A stretch of DNA of 64,000 nt from Cryptomeria japonica. Lineage: Eukaryota > Streptophyta > Pinopsida > Cupressales > Cupressaceae. Under the pieces are notes generated by a model that had not been told where the DNA came from, did not search any database, and worked only from the letters and a program-made list of their open reading frames with translations. Shown one piece after another: positions 11,003 through 23,403 of this stretch; positions within the stretch are counted from its first letter, which is position 1; each line of letters opens with the position of its first letter. Location of the stretch: assembly GCF_030272615.1 (NCBI RefSeq), contig NC_081410.1:186235619-186299618 (forward strand), given 5' to 3'. The position numbers and the translations under genes were made by a program.

Positions 11003-12706
11003 CTACATAGCAATTTTCTTTAGCAAATCCTCTGCCTTTATCACTAGCTCATCATAGGTCACCCCAATAGCTTTCAGCTCTTCCAGATCCTTATTCACTT
11101 TCTTTTCCTTCCTCTTGCCTCTGGTGCGGGTTCTGGGGCCTTGAGCTTCCCTTGTTCCTTCAGCATCTAGATCAATTTCCTGGATTTCCTTGTCATCATC
11201 AAGCTTACTGATGAGGGTATGAGTATTATTGGCCGAGATTTTCAAAATACTAAGGCTCTACTCTACAATATTCTTAAAGCACTCCTCAATTTTTTCCACT
11301 TTGGTGACTGTATCCGAGAGTGTTTTTTCACTAGTTTCCGCAAGGTTTTTTCTGTCCAACATCTCCTTTTCAATCTTCTCAAACCTAGGGTTAAAAGCAT
11401 CTCTGATGTCTTCTGCTTTAGCAATAGTTTTTTTCAGGTCCTCGATATAGTTAGCCATTGTGTTCCCCTCTCCAATATTAATGGTCTCCAGAATCAGGAC
11501 TCTGTTGCATAGTTTTTTATACTCATCCATGGCTTTCTTGGAACCATCAATGAGCCATTCAATCATTTTCATAAAACCATTCAAGGCCTCGGGAGGAGGG
11601 CCAGAAGAGGGAGTCACTTTTCCAAGGGTTACCTGTTCATCTTTAGGGATATGGAGGGTGGAGATTATGTCGGTAGCCCTGAGAGTCTCTTCCATTGTCT
11701 CCTTGTCCAAGCTGTGCTCGGCTTCCAGGGTCCTAGCTTGCTTGTCAACTTCCAGTTCCTTGCCAGTCTCCTCTTTTTTCTTATACTTCTTCCGGGTCTG
11801 GGCTTGGTTTTTACTTTTCTTCTTCAGTGACCCCTTAGGGTTCTTCTTCTCCTTAGAATAATTTGAATCCTCTTCTTCCGAAGAGATGATGATCAAGGGT
11901 TTACTTTGAAGTTTTTTGCCCTTAGAAGATGAGGGTCTTGATTTCCTCTTCTTACTACTCTCATATTCTGAGTCATCAGAGCTATCCTCATTATCAGATG
12001 AGGAGTCATTGTTGGATTCCTCCTCCTTCGAAAAAGTAGAATCAGACATATCTTCCTCAGAGTCCACAGAGAGATGCATCCGATTAATTTGATTGGCCTT
12101 TAAATGGTCATAAATGAGGACCATAAGACCTTGGTGCATTGCGGTATCACCCAGAGGATTCTCTTTGTAGGCTTTTAGGGAGGCATTCATTGAGAAAAGA
12201 AAGAAATAAGGAAAATTCACCTTATCATTATGCCTAAAATGGTTTAACAGAACAAAATGATACCCATAGACTTTCGTAAACCTACCATCTAGAGTTATAT
12301 ACCACATTAAAACAAAGAGAATTTCCCACCAGGGTTTGGCAAAAGCCCTAGGTGGGTAATAGGTTTTGCTCAACTTTACCAGTCTTTTTTTCTCTTTCTT
12401 TGTAACTGGGTACCTTTCAATGGCTTCTCTACTGACCTTCCTGTCTATGTAGAAGTTGCAGCCTTCCCTATTGAGACCCGTAGCTTTAGCAATTAAATCT
12501 TTATCAATTTCCACCATTTGATCACCCATTTTAAGCATGCCTTTCTTCCAATTTTTGCAGAAGAGGCTAGTTACCATACCATCATGGCCGTGTAGTCTCT
12601 CTACAAAGTTTGACAGACCACCCTTCTGCAAAATACCCCACACCTCATCCTTCTATCTCCACTCCTTGCAACTACTTGGCTCATATCGTCTCCTATTTCT
12701 GCCCAT
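11003..12706 (-). pseudogene. LINE-1 ORF3: unrecognised conserved protein after RNase H
   Basis: The start MGRNRRRYEPSSCKEWR (ATG at 12706) aligns with LINE-2 MGGNKKRFEPASCSEWR. One frame runs 568 codons to 11003, with two in-frame stops (TAG after EWR near 12654; TAG at 11258-11260). Visible parts: an N-terminal globular region with GILQKGGLSNFVERL, ATGLNREGCNFY, WYITLDGRF and YHFVLLNHFRH; an acidic serine-rich stretch followed by Lys-rich segments; a C-terminal coiled-coil-like region; and a terminal block (RTRTRGK ... LEELK ... KAEDLLKKI) also found in LINE-2. It starts about 220 bases after the RNase H frame. No known enzyme motif was recognised. A helical plant transposon-protein or capsid-like fold is possible but unproved. 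Confidence 0.8.
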
Positions 12707-12926
12707 GGTGTCGCTTCTCACGGTCAAATTTTGAAAATTGCAGAGTTGGTAAAACAAAGAGCTATTCGGAGCTAAAACAAATACCCAGAAAGAATGTGAG
12801 TTGTTCACCTTAATGATCTGATTGATTATAAAACCAGTTTTGATGGCATTGATGTTATAATGAGTGATTTTCTCATTATAGAAATAACTCGAAGTGCTTA
12901 CATCAGTACTTTTCATAATTACCCTA

Positions 12927-13559
12927 TCAATCAAGAGTCTTTGGGGTACTTCGATATCGTTCATCACTTATAATTTGTCTGACATCTTCGGGGATTCCAC
13001 TCTCACCCATCCACGTGGTAGTTGTCTCATTCTTAACCGCCACATTTGCAGCCCAATCAGCAAAACAGTTGGCCTCCCGATAGATATGGGATATATGGCA
13101 TTTTTTGAAGGTTCTAATGATGTTAATAGCAGAAATGATTATGTTGTAAATCGACCATGAGGGTTTTGAAGTCCCATTGAGGCACTTTATTATATTATTT
13201 GAGTCCCCCTCTATCCGAAGATAGGGGCAATTCCATTTTTTGGCTAGAATAATGCCTTCAGGAGCTGCCATAGCTTCCGCTTTATGATTGGTTTGTGTAC
13301 TAATAGGGATAGCAATCATCTCTTTGCAAATGTCTCTATGATCTCTAAGAATAGCTCCACAGCCTGAAGGACCTAGGTTTCCTTTGGCTGCACCATCAAA
13401 ATTGATTTTGAGCCAACCTTGGGGAGGGGTTTGCCATTTAGCTTCAAGCCTTTTATTATAGCTGAGATTAGGACCATCAGTGATCTTCATATTCCAAGCC
13501 CTTAAGATGTTTGACTCCAGGGAGTTGTTTGAGTAATAAGACCCCTCCATGATTCCCAT
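12927..13559 (-). pseudogene. LINE-1 RNase H domain (RVT_3 type)
   Basis: The 210-residue frame holds a plant LINE-type RNase H. Acidic residues sit in the expected order: D55 (NFDGAAKG), E95 (KAEAMA), D119 (EGDSNN) and D168 (REANCFADWAAN). This domain would degrade RNA in the RNA:DNA hybrid during target-primed reverse transcription. It is in a different frame from the RT part. The joining region (13560-13983, zinc-finger-RVT area) is full of stops and shifts, so ORF2 is dead. The homologous frame in LINE-2 is 58043-59119. Confidence 0.85.
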
Positions 13560-13983
13560 ATTTTCCTGGATAGCCCTTTGAATTTTCTGGAAAACAATAT
13601 CATGATTTAGGGAAACATCCCTGAAGATTCAGTTGTTTCTTTCTTTCTAAAGACCCCACAAAATGTGAGGAAGAGAGAGTTGCCACATACATCTCAGAAA
13701 AGAGTTAGTCCATTGAATTTGCCAGGAGGAGAACAAATCTCTGATGTTACTAGGAAACACCTAGGCTAAACTAAAGCTCTTGAGGAAGCTTTCCCAAATA
13801 GAGGTTGAGAAGGAACAGTGGAGGGCAAGGTGGTCCACAGACTCTTCCTCTTGAAAGCACAACACACATCTGTTTGGAAGGGAAAAACCTCTACCTTTTA
13901 GGTTGTCAACAGTAAGGATCTTATTTTGGAGGATAGTCTAGAAGAAAAAATTGATTTTGGGAGTGAGACCTTTTATCCAAGCT

Positions 13984-16900
13984 TTAGATCAGAAAGGATT
14001 TATAGGAGGGGGGGGGGGGGGATAGGACACCATACATCGAAGACACAGTTAAAATACCTTTGGGATCATGCTTCCAAATTAGGGAGTCCTCTTTATTATT
14101 CAGCCAAATTGCAGACAGATGGGTCTTGATCTTAGAAAGGCTAGGGTGGATACTATCAATGTTCTGCCAATTGTTCCCATCCCAGTAATCTACCACTAAG
14201 GAGCCAAAAGAGCCAATACAAGAAGGGGCATGGGAGGCCCATTCATGGGAATCCATTAGGGGTTTATCAAAAAGCCAAGGATCCTCCCAGAATCTTACTT
14301 TTCTACCATTTCCAAGTTTCCATATCACTCCTTTAGCAATCAAATCTTTACATTTAGAAACATGGTTCCAAATATGGGATCCATTTATACTAAAATCCGA
14401 ATTAAGAAAAGAAGAGAGAGAAGATAGGAGGGAATACTTACTTCTCCAAATTTTGCACCATTCAGAATCAGAATGAAACCATCTCCAAACTTGTTTGGAC
14501 AAGAGAGCTTCATTTAAAGTATGAATCCTCCTGAGACCCAGACCACCTTTGCTTTTCAGCCTACAGACTTGATCCCATGCCACCAAGGACATTCTTTGCT
14601 TTTCCTCAACCCCAGACCATAGGAATCTTCTTTGAATTTTCTCAATAACTTCAGCATACTTGACTGAAATTCTGAAGAGACTAAGAGCATAAATAGGAAT
14701 ACTTTGAAGAGTAGCCTTAAGGAGAAGGAGCTTACCAGCTTGACTTAAGAGGGTCCCTTTCCAACCTGCAAGTTTTTTGTGAAATTTGTCAACTAGAGAA
14801 CTCCAGAAGGAATCAGAAGGGGAAATCCCCATGGGGAGTCCAAGGTAGGTAGCAAGAAGGTTAGCAATCTTACACTCCAAAATTCTGCTAATCCTCTACT
14901 GTCTTCTCTCAGGAGTATTAATGAAAAAGACATCACTTTTGGCCCAGTTAATAAACTGCCCCGTAGCAGAGGCAAATTTACATAGGGTACTCTTCAGTAT
15001 TTTAGCTTCTAAGATACTTGATTCCCCCATAATTATTGTATCATCAACAAACTGCTGGTGTGAACAAATAAGGTCAGTAGAAAAAGGTTGGAGGCCCTTA
15101 AAGGACCCTTGCTGCACCAAATTTTCCATGGTCCAACCAAAGCATTCTACCAATATAATGAAAAGGATGGGGGAGATAGGATCTCCTTGCCTAAGGCCTT
15201 TCAAGGCTTGGAAAAAAGTTGAAGGAGAACCATTGACAAGAACAGCAAAAGACGTAGAAGTAGTAAGCTGGGAGAAAAGATCCACAACTCTAGGGGCAAA
15301 CCCAAAAGAAGTGAGAGCTTTCTGGAGAAGAGACCAGTCAACCCTGTCATAGGCTTTGGAGAGGTCAAGATTAAGGATGAGACCCTGCTTCTTAGCTCTA
15401 ACAAGAGAGTGAATGTTCTCATGAACTGTAATAATGGAATCAAGAATTTGTCTTCTAGGAACAAACCCATTTTGCTGGTGTTTAATTAAGGCAGGAAGGA
15501 TAGACAAAAGTCTAGTAGTCAGGACCTTAGAGATAATCTTATAAAAGGAGTTGCAGAGGCTAATAGGTCTGAATTTGTCCAAAGAGTCAGCACCTTGAAT
15601 CTTGGGGATAAAAGCAATAAAAGTACCATTGATTTCTTTCAGAAGTTTTCTAGCCCCAAAGAATTCTTTAACCCCATTGGCTACATTAGTCCCGATAATA
15701 TCCCAAAAATCTTGAAAAAAGAACATTGGGAAACTGTCACGTCCAAGTGCTTTATTGCCATCAAAGGAGAAAACAGCATTTTTAATTTTTGAGATAGAGG
15801 GAATGGATGAGAGGAAGGTATTGTTTTGGTCATCAATGAGACAAGGAATGTTCTGAAGAAAAGAGGATTGGGCTTCAGCATCCAGACTGTGATCCCTCTT
15901 TAGGAGGTCCGAGAAATACCTCTTAGCTTCATTCCTTATTTCATCTTCCTTGACCAGCTCCCCACTTTCCACAACTAGCTTGTTCATTCTGTTGACTGCT
16001 TTATGCTTGATAGTCGACATATGGAAGAATCTTGTATTCCTATCCCCTTCCTTGAGCCAAATGCATCTCGATCTCTGCTTCCAGAACATTTCCTCTTTGG
16101 CAATAATGTCATGGTATTTCTTAAGGATCTCATTTTCATCAGCAATTGACATAGTACTGAAACCAGCCTTCTGGATCTGGTCCTGTATTTCTTTAAGGTT
16201 TTCTTGAATTTTGCTCTTAGCCTCAAATATATTCCCAAAACTGGTCTTATTCTAGAGTTGAATGTTGTCCTTTACACTTTTGAGCTTCTTAACAACTTTG
16301 AACATAGTTGTTCCCTCAATTTGGATACTCCACCATTTCTGAATATTTCTTTTAATGTCGAGGTGAAGGATCCACATTTTTTCAAATCTAAAGGGATAGT
16401 TTCTCCTTCTATTGATCAAGTCAGCATTGAAGGTGATTGGAAAATGATTGGATCCAACCCGAATGTGGGTAGACAAAGAACAGAAGTACTAACTATATCG
16501 ATCATCAGAAATGAGAGTTCTGTCAAGACGCACTTGGATAAGGTCATTACCATTTCGCCTGCTAGTCCAAGTGTAATTACAACCCTATATCTCCAAGTCA
16601 TTAAGAGCTTGGGAGTTAATAAAATCCATGAGGGCCATCCTACTTTCCAACTGAGGAGGACTACCTTCAAATTTTTCCTCCTCTTTCAAAGGCATGTTAA
16701 AGTCTCCCATAACCATCCAACTGAGATTTTTGAAGTTGTCCCTAGCCTGTCTGATCTTTTTCCAAAAAGAGTTTCTAGCCTTTAAGGTATTAGGAGCATA
16801 AATGTTTGTGAGAACCCATGAAGAACCATCTTTAAGGTGCTCAAATTTGATACAAGAAAAATTACTTTCCTGAATAATGACCTGACCTTTAACAGTGTTA

Positions 16901-17118
16901 AGATTCCAGATGGTAGCAATGCCTCCAAAAGCACCATCGGAACTACCCCCACTAACATTACCATTTTTGAAGAACTTCAAAGATTCAACTTTTTCTCTAC
17001 TCATTTTGGTTTCTTGAATAAGAAAAATGTCAGGATTGCTATCTCTTATCATATTCCTAATAATGTCATGTTTATGGGGATTGTTTAGTCCCCTTATGTT
17101 CCAAGAAATTATCTTCAT
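13984..17118 (-). pseudogene. LINE-1 ORF2: endonuclease and reverse transcriptase
   Basis: All recognised pieces share one frame. The N-terminus MKIISWNIRGLNNP is the start of an APE-like endonuclease. Further endonuclease motifs are QETK, WMVMGDFN and SNHFPI (Asp of the usual SDH replaced by Asn). RT motifs follow: FIPKIQGADSLDKFRPISLCN, GFVPRRQILD, LDLSKAYDRVDW, GLRQGDPISP and the catalytic FVDDT near 15037-15051. The C-terminal part has GLGLRRI and KVRFWEDPW. In-frame stops occur near 16585, 16479, 16252 and 14896. A run of about 14 G at 14008-14021 in the last part is a likely slippage site. The known role of such proteins is nicking target DNA and copying LINE RNA there. Confidence 0.9.
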
Positions 17119-17213
17119 AGCTACTTACTGATTCCCAGCTCCTTGAGAGTTTTTTGAGTTCCATCTGCTATGTTCTTACTGGCCTCCTTGTCTCTAACTT
17201 TGTGGCTAGAGGG

Positions 17214-18449
17214 TCATCCTGGGGAAGAGGAAATGTATCCCACATCAACTTGATCTATTCTGTTGGATTTCCTTATTAGAGATGTCAAGGGAGTTGTTGC
17301 TTTCTTGTTCCTATATTTTGCTTGCTTCCATTTTGTTTCTATCACAGGAGCCATTTCCGGGTTGATGAGGATTTTGAAAATTTCTTCTTCATTACCCCAT
17401 TTAGGAGTTCTTGAGTCAGTTGAAACATTGTTCACTGTTCTTGAATTCTGATCCAAATCCGAAAGATTCATACCCAAAATTGCACATTTTTGGGCTTCTT
17501 GAATTTCAAAACTAGGTATGGCTAGAGAATAATCAGTCCTTTCAATTTGGGGATCAAGGATCTCTCCTTCCTCAGGTTGGTAATCTCTTGCTTCCACTGC
17601 CTTGCTTTCATGCATGTCATCCACCACTTCAGCTATCTCATTTGGAGGATCATTCTGATCTTTCATTTCCTTTTTTTGAGTTGTTCTTATGGGACTGGCT
17701 TTGGTTGTTTCATTTCTCTCTGCTTCCTGTATTGTGGGACTAAAGATAGAGTTTGAGGCTTCCTTCTGTTCCCCCAAAGGAAAAAAATGATTGGAATTTT
17801 CTTCCTTATTTTTTGTGTTTTTAACTTGCCACACCCATTTCTCTGGCACCTTCTGACTTTCAATCTGAGCTTTAAGCTACTTGGGTTCTACCTTTTGCTT
17901 GTTTGGGTAGGATTTTGCCCAATGACCTACTTTTTTACAGTGGAAGCACACAAAAGGGATAGTTTCATATTCGATATGTTGTTTCCAGGTTCCCAGTTTT
18001 GAAACTAGGTCAATCTGTTCCGGCATATCTACCTTAGGGGCTACTCCAACATAGAACCTTGCATGGGTTAATCTTCTTTTTGAAGCAGTGACTGGGTCTA
18101 TAGAGAGCAGCTTGCCAAAAGAACTTGCTATTCCAGACGAGATACTTTCTGCCCAATATTCAAGAGGTAATCCTGAAGGCTTTATCCAAACTGGAACCTG
18201 GGCTAGAAGAGAATCATTCATGTTTAGTTTCGGATGACATTTTCTAAGAACCAGAGCTATCTTTACTACCATCCAGGGGCTCCCGCACAAGATCTTAACC
18301 TTATCTTCTTCACACGAAAAGGAAAAAGACAAAAGACCTTTGGGTAGTGCTGAAACTTCAACATTTCCTTTAAGGGCCCATTTTTGTTTGACAAAGGCCC
18401 TGACAACTTCAATGTTAGGGCGCAAACCCATAAATATAGCTTTTTTCAA
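17214..18449 (-). pseudogene. LINE-1 ORF1: DUF4283-like RNA-binding protein with zinc knuckle
   Basis: It reads GLRPNIEVVRAFVKQKW ... LLSFSFSCEEDK ... PVWIKPSGLPLEYW ... RFYVGVAPK, the pattern of the plant LINE ORF1 DUF4283 domain, then a zinc knuckle CFHCKKVGHWAKSY whose last Cys is Tyr. A single in-frame TAG at 17877 separates it from a charged C-terminal half ending at 17214, 95 bases before ORF2. The first codons (MKKAIF, 18449-18432) are encoded by flanking C1 sequence, so the LINE is 5'-truncated at about codon 7 and the visible ATG is borrowed. ORF1 proteins bind element RNA and form the RNP. Confidence 0.82.
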
Positions 18450-20493
18450 ATAATTTAATGAGGTTCTATATTTTCCTTGGGTAAAAAATCTTTGGGGTGG
18501 TCGACTTAGGTTTGACCCAAAAGTTAACTTTAGATGGGTTTAAAAGGGGTTAAATGGACTCCTAGGGGTAGTTTAAAGGTGTTTCCTAAAGCCCATAAGG
18601 TATACCTAAGGGTTAGGAGTAATTTTAGGCATGTGACAACTCCCATGTGGCTGTTTAGTCACCCTAAAAAGTGAGTTTTCTAAGATGTGCGAAAATTGAA
18701 TTTAGAAGGCAACATCTAGGTTAGTTAACTTTCCTTTTTAATGAGAGATCTCTTTTGAGCTTTTTTGGACTTTTTCCTTTTCCAATTTTAGAAACCTGTG
18801 AGAACTCTCACTAAGGTCTTCTTAGGCAAGAATGTGAGATTTCGCGAGTAATCACCCACTCTCCATTTTTGGAGACAAATGGAATTTTGAAAAGAAAGAT
18901 ATTTGGTATAGGAATTTGGCTAAGGATAGAGAAACAAGGATTGTGGAATTGGGCTGCTCATCCTCAACTAGATCTAGCATACCTTTGGGCAGTTTGAAGG
19001 TTGGTGTAACTTTTTTTGGTATTGTTTTCATGTTGCATGTTATGTTGAAAAGATTTCTTGTAAGGAAAGGCTAGTTTCTTGCATATCTTTTGTGAAAATT
19101 ATAACGCATTATGTCTTTTATTTCTTGTATGCATTCTATGTTTTGGGAGTAACCAAGACCTCCTACTCTTGGGAGAGAGGATGGTCTTGTGGGTGGTAGA
19201 AGTTTGACAGCCCCCGAGTGAGAGGCTCTCGCTATGAGAGTGATCTCAAGGGATATTTATCTTACCCTTGCTGCATGGCTTGTTTATGCATTTGGGGGCC
19301 ATAAGGAGGGAAATAAGGCATGAATGCCTTGGGGGGCATAAGGATGCAGGGTTATTATACTTATGATATATCTTGTTTGCCATGAGGTGGCTTTGTGTTT
19401 TTACCATACTTGCAATCTCCTCAAGGTATTTGGTCCACTACCTCCCGTGTAAAGACATCACATTGTGTGGTGCAGTGTAGCCTTGGTTGGGAATATGTTT
19501 GTGATTTTTTTCCCCTGCTTGTTGTGTAACCTGTCTAGGGCTTGGTTCTCCAAGCTCGAGGGTAGCTACTAGTTAGCCTAGGCTAGGAGGTGAGCACTCC
19601 ATGGTCATAACCAATGATTTAATTGCAGGTGTTTGGAAGAAAAGAAAAGGACAAGTAGAAGATTGTTGGATTTATTGTTTGCAGTAAAGAATTGAGAATG
19701 AAATATTTAATATTTTAAAGTGCAGCAATATGAAAGGGATTGTAATTACTTTTGAAAAAGAAAATGAATCTATTTTAATAGAAGTCCTCATTTAATAAGA
19801 ATGAGGGACTAGTTTGGGTATTTTCTCCCTCTTGTAATAATGTCTATATTGTATTCTAAAAATGCTTTAAATAAATGCATTATTCCTATTAATTTATTAT
19901 TGCATAAATGAAAGGATTTTGTTGGGTTTTAGCTTGTATTGTTCTTAAAAAAGTTAATGAATGCATGCATGTTACTTTGAAAATAAATATTTAGTTTATT
20001 TCCTATTTGCATATCTCTAAGGATAGATTCAAATGATTCTAGATAAATAAAGTGATAGGAATTAAAATCACATATTTAATTGCAGAAATTTAAATCTAGA
20101 AATCAAATGGTTTATCTAATTAAAATAATCATATATTTATATAGTTGCTGTTAAAATTATTAAACTCTGTTATTTATTTATTTGCAAAAAAATAAAATTA
20201 AAAAAAAAAACTATTTTAGCCATCTCTAAAGGTTTATCTTAATAATTTCTAGATTTATAAAGTTGTTTAAACTTATTTACTTCTGTCAATTTTAATTACT
20301 TGCAGAAAAAAAAACAATCTAAGGATTAAATAAACTATTCTCTATTTTTTTTTTCTAGCAGCAAGGCATTTAAAATAAAGAAAATATGTACATTGATCTT
20401 AAAACTGAAGACTCTACCTATTCTGTTAAAAATGTTTTCAAAATATATTATCAACATATATTTGCTTATAGAGGTTGCCCTAGATTTATTATG

Positions 20494-20498
<5 letters not shown>

Positions 20499-20566
<68 letters not shown>

Positions 20567-20570
20567 AATT

Positions 20571-20618
<48 letters not shown>

Positions 20619-20680
20619 TATACATATATATATATATGTTTATTTGTATTCAGTTCTTTTAATATATATATATATATATA
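20499..20680. repeat. Compound (TA)n microsatellite in C1
   Basis: Long TA runs at about 20499-20561 and 20577-20614, then shorter TA tracts to about 20680 with two copies of a TGTTTATTTGTATTCAGTTC unit near 20638 and 20683. It produces IYIYIY frames on both strands that are not genes. Confidence 0.93.
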
Positions 20681-21556
20681 TATGTTTATTTGTATTCAGT
20701 TCTTTTAATCCACCGCCACCGCCTATCACCAAACCCTCCACCATAGCCACCACTCTCCCATGGCCGTCGCTTTCCATGGAAACCTCCACCCTACAAAATA
20801 AAACAAGAAAAGAATAAAACCCTAGACCAGGTAGGGCTAGGGTAGTATAAAGAAAGAAGAGGTTTTTAGAATGTAGGGCATTACAATAATATATATTCTT
20901 AGTTAGGGTTTGCATGGTTATTTTAGAAATATGTGAAAATATATATATATAGTTTGAAAATATGAATGGATAGGCTAACTTTTAGATTTAAATATTTTAT
21001 TAAGTGTTATAATTTATATATGTTTTTTTTTTTTAAAAAAAACATATGGGATTATTTTAAAAAAACAAAAAAAGAGTTTAAATTTTAAAATACTATGAAG
21101 TTTTATCCTTTAGAAATGTTATGAGAGATAAGGTAAGTTATTTGATGAGATTAAACTTTATAGGAAAATATACATTATGTATTTAATTACCCCTCTAGTT
21201 GATTTAGTCTAGACACATTTTAATTAAATGTTAAAATAAAAATATAGACATTAATGAATCTAAGTGCTAGGACTAATTTAATTAGTTCCTAAAAGTAATT
21301 AATAGTTTTGGGGAGCAACATTATCTTTGTGAATGAATTTACAGATTTTTGGTTAAATCAATTTGTTGATTAAAGAATGATGAGATAATAAATAATCTTT
21401 TTAGTATTCTGCATTTAATTTTAAATTATTTTCATTTACTTGAGTTAGTGGGTTAAGTTAACTCAAACATAGTTAAGACAAAACTTGCTAGTGCATTTCA
21501 TGCTAGCAAAATTAATGTTTTAAGTTGTGATTTTAAAAAAAAATTTATCTCGTTCG

Positions 21557-21574
21557 TGCCCAAAAGTTTGGGCA
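21557..21574. repeat. Terminal palindrome of C1
   Basis: TGCCCAAAAGTTTGGGCA, a near-perfect inverted repeat a few bases inside the C1 5' terminus. The same structure is at 24434-24451 (C2) and, reduced to TGCCC...GGGCA, at 32186-32203 (C3). Confidence 0.8.
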
Positions 21575-23295
21575 TGACAGTTGGCTTTCGTGAATAATTT
21601 TCTCCATCTTCGAGGTTTTGGAATTGTTTTGGAGCTTGATTGGATTTGGAATGGAAGATTTCTTGGTTTGGATTTCTCTTCATCAATTTCATTTTTCCAT
21701 AACTTCTATTTTTAGGTTGGTTGTATTTCACCTTCTGCAAATTTTGTTTCAGGAAAGACTGTTTTCTCCATGTTTGCTAGAAAGATTGTTTGTAGGAAAT
21801 AATTGTGAATCTTATTATGTTTATATAAGTTATATACTAAGGTTGGAGGTTAATATATATGTGTATGTTTCATTTATTTATTTGAAATACTGTCATGAAT
21901 GGCTTCGGGGTTTCCCTATGAATGTTGTAGTTGTTGTGAATCCCGATTTGGGTCTGGGTGATACTAGAGTTGATTTATAATTTTGTCTGATGTATCTAGT
22001 ATATTGTGAGCCTTAGGATTTAGCAGTTTCTATTTGGGGCTGGCTCTCTATGGACTATTGGGAGTCACATTTATATTCGAAAGAAGCATTTTTAAGAATT
22101 GATTTCTATTTGATATTTTCTAAGTTCCTTGATTTATTATTATTGTTGTGTCCTCGTTGGATTGGTTTTGGTGTTGTTTCAAGCCTTAATGATTTTTTGA
22201 GTCTTATCGTAATTTTATGTTTTTTCTATTTTTTTGAGTTTGAAAAAAAAGTGCTTAGAATTTGTGTGAATGTGCTAATTTGATTAATACACTATTTTAC
22301 TTATCATATGCGTTATAGGATTCCTTGTATGTGCTATTGTTCATGTTGAATGTGCTATTCTTTCCCTTAAATTCCCTACAAAAAGTGTCAGAGGCACTAA
22401 TCTATTTGACAGAAGTGTTTATCTGTTAGACAAAAGTACAAAACTAATTAACATTTGTGGTATTTTGTTTGCCAAAAAGTGTTATTCTACTGTGTCATTA
22501 GTATTTTCATGATTTTGGCTTTCAGAGTTAAATTTTCTTGATCATTTTTTGTACCAGAGGCATTTGTTGATATTCTTATGTATCTCATAGTTGATTATTG
22601 TCCAAATTTGGCTATTTTATTATTGTTTTGGCTCCAGCAAGATGGATAATACCTTGTTGTTGAGGGCTATATATGTGTAATGGAATGGCTCCAGCAAGAT
22701 GGATATTCCTTGTTGTAGAGGTTTATATTGTTATGGATCCAGTGAGAGGACCAGTGACTCACTATTGAGAATTTGATTGTGCATGGTTGAGAAAGAAGGA
22801 ATCATACCTTGCTCTTATTTTTTATTTGATTTGGCGTATTATTGAGGCTCATGATTTATCTTGTTGGCATTGTGGCATTGACCTTGTTCTTGTTGCATAT
22901 GTGTATATAGATATTTTATGATGATTATTGATATGAGTTTCATTTTTGATACTATGATTGTGCTTACCCTGGGGTCTTGGAACGTGGCTAGGGGCAGTGG
23001 GCTTCCGAGTGATGGTCGGGGTCACGAGAGAATAGGCTAGCAAGAGGTTCCTTGTAAGGATTCTTGAAGTCGAGACCACCAGGAACATGTTGGGGGTTTT
23101 CTTGATGTAAATAAGTGATAACCATAATAATTAATTAATTGGGTTGGGTGTAGAACTCACCTAAACAAGATAATTAAATGGATATTGTTGCCCCACCTCA
23201 TGGCCCTTGAGCGGTGACTCGGGATGAGCTTGGGAAGACCATAGAGACAATAACCCAAACTCCCTTGATTCTCTCATAAGTTGAGATGGTTCAAC

Positions 23296-23403
23296 ATGTC
23301 TATCAAGGTATGGTATTATCCCTTCTTTGTGAGGATAGCATGCAATGACATGTCTATTAGGGTGTGGCATTATTCCCTTCTATGTGAGGATAGCATGTGA
23401 TGA
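23296..23403. repeat. 54-bp tandem duplication in B2
   Basis: Copies at 23296-23349 and 23350-23403, both starting ATGTCTAT and ending with GAGGATAGCATG plus a GATGAC-like end. B4 has an equivalent doubled region near 61530-61660. Confidence 0.8.

Larger units (their letters stand above)
10846..18432 (-). mobile_element. LINE-1: L1-type non-LTR retrotransposon with a third ORF
   Basis: On the minus strand it carries ORF1 (DUF4283-like plus zinc knuckle), ORF2 (endonuclease, reverse transcriptase, RNase H) and then ORF3, followed by a short 3' UTR. C1 sequence continues on both sides (CTCTTGGAGGGAGTTG on the left, TTTTCCTTGGGTA on the right; adjacent in C2 about 28.05 kb), so the insertion is bounded. 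The 3' end (GGTTTCGGGTCC, then TTAATCAATC) resembles the 3' end of LINE-2. I could not define a convincing target duplication, so both limits are within about 10 bases. The 5' end is truncated at or near the ORF1 start. Confidence 0.85.
18433..21579 (-). mobile_element. C1, 5'-side fragment (family C)
   Basis: Reading on the minus strand, it starts TGTCATGCCCAAAC at 21579, runs through AT-rich sequence, a GC-richer block (20700-20820) and a TA microsatellite, and is broken by LINE-1 at 18432. It matches C2 and C3 throughout, for example the block around 19550-19620 versus 26920-27000. The flank at 21580 is family B sequence, showing that C1 inserted into B2. No coding domain was found. Confidence 0.8.

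Noticed and set aside
12894-13160. An 88-residue plus-strand frame over the LINE-1 RNase H
   Set aside because: It is antisense to a frame with all four RNase H acidic positions.
14921-17088. Plus-strand frames across LINE-1 (for example 14921-15352, 16204-16785 and 16837-17088)
   Set aside because: They are antisense shadows of the minus-strand endonuclease and RT frame, which shows clear motifs.
10846-18432. A target-site duplication for LINE-1
   Set aside because: No repeat longer than a few bases matched between the flanks (GGGAGTTGTTCTGATT and TATAGCTTTTTTCAAA), so none is claimed.
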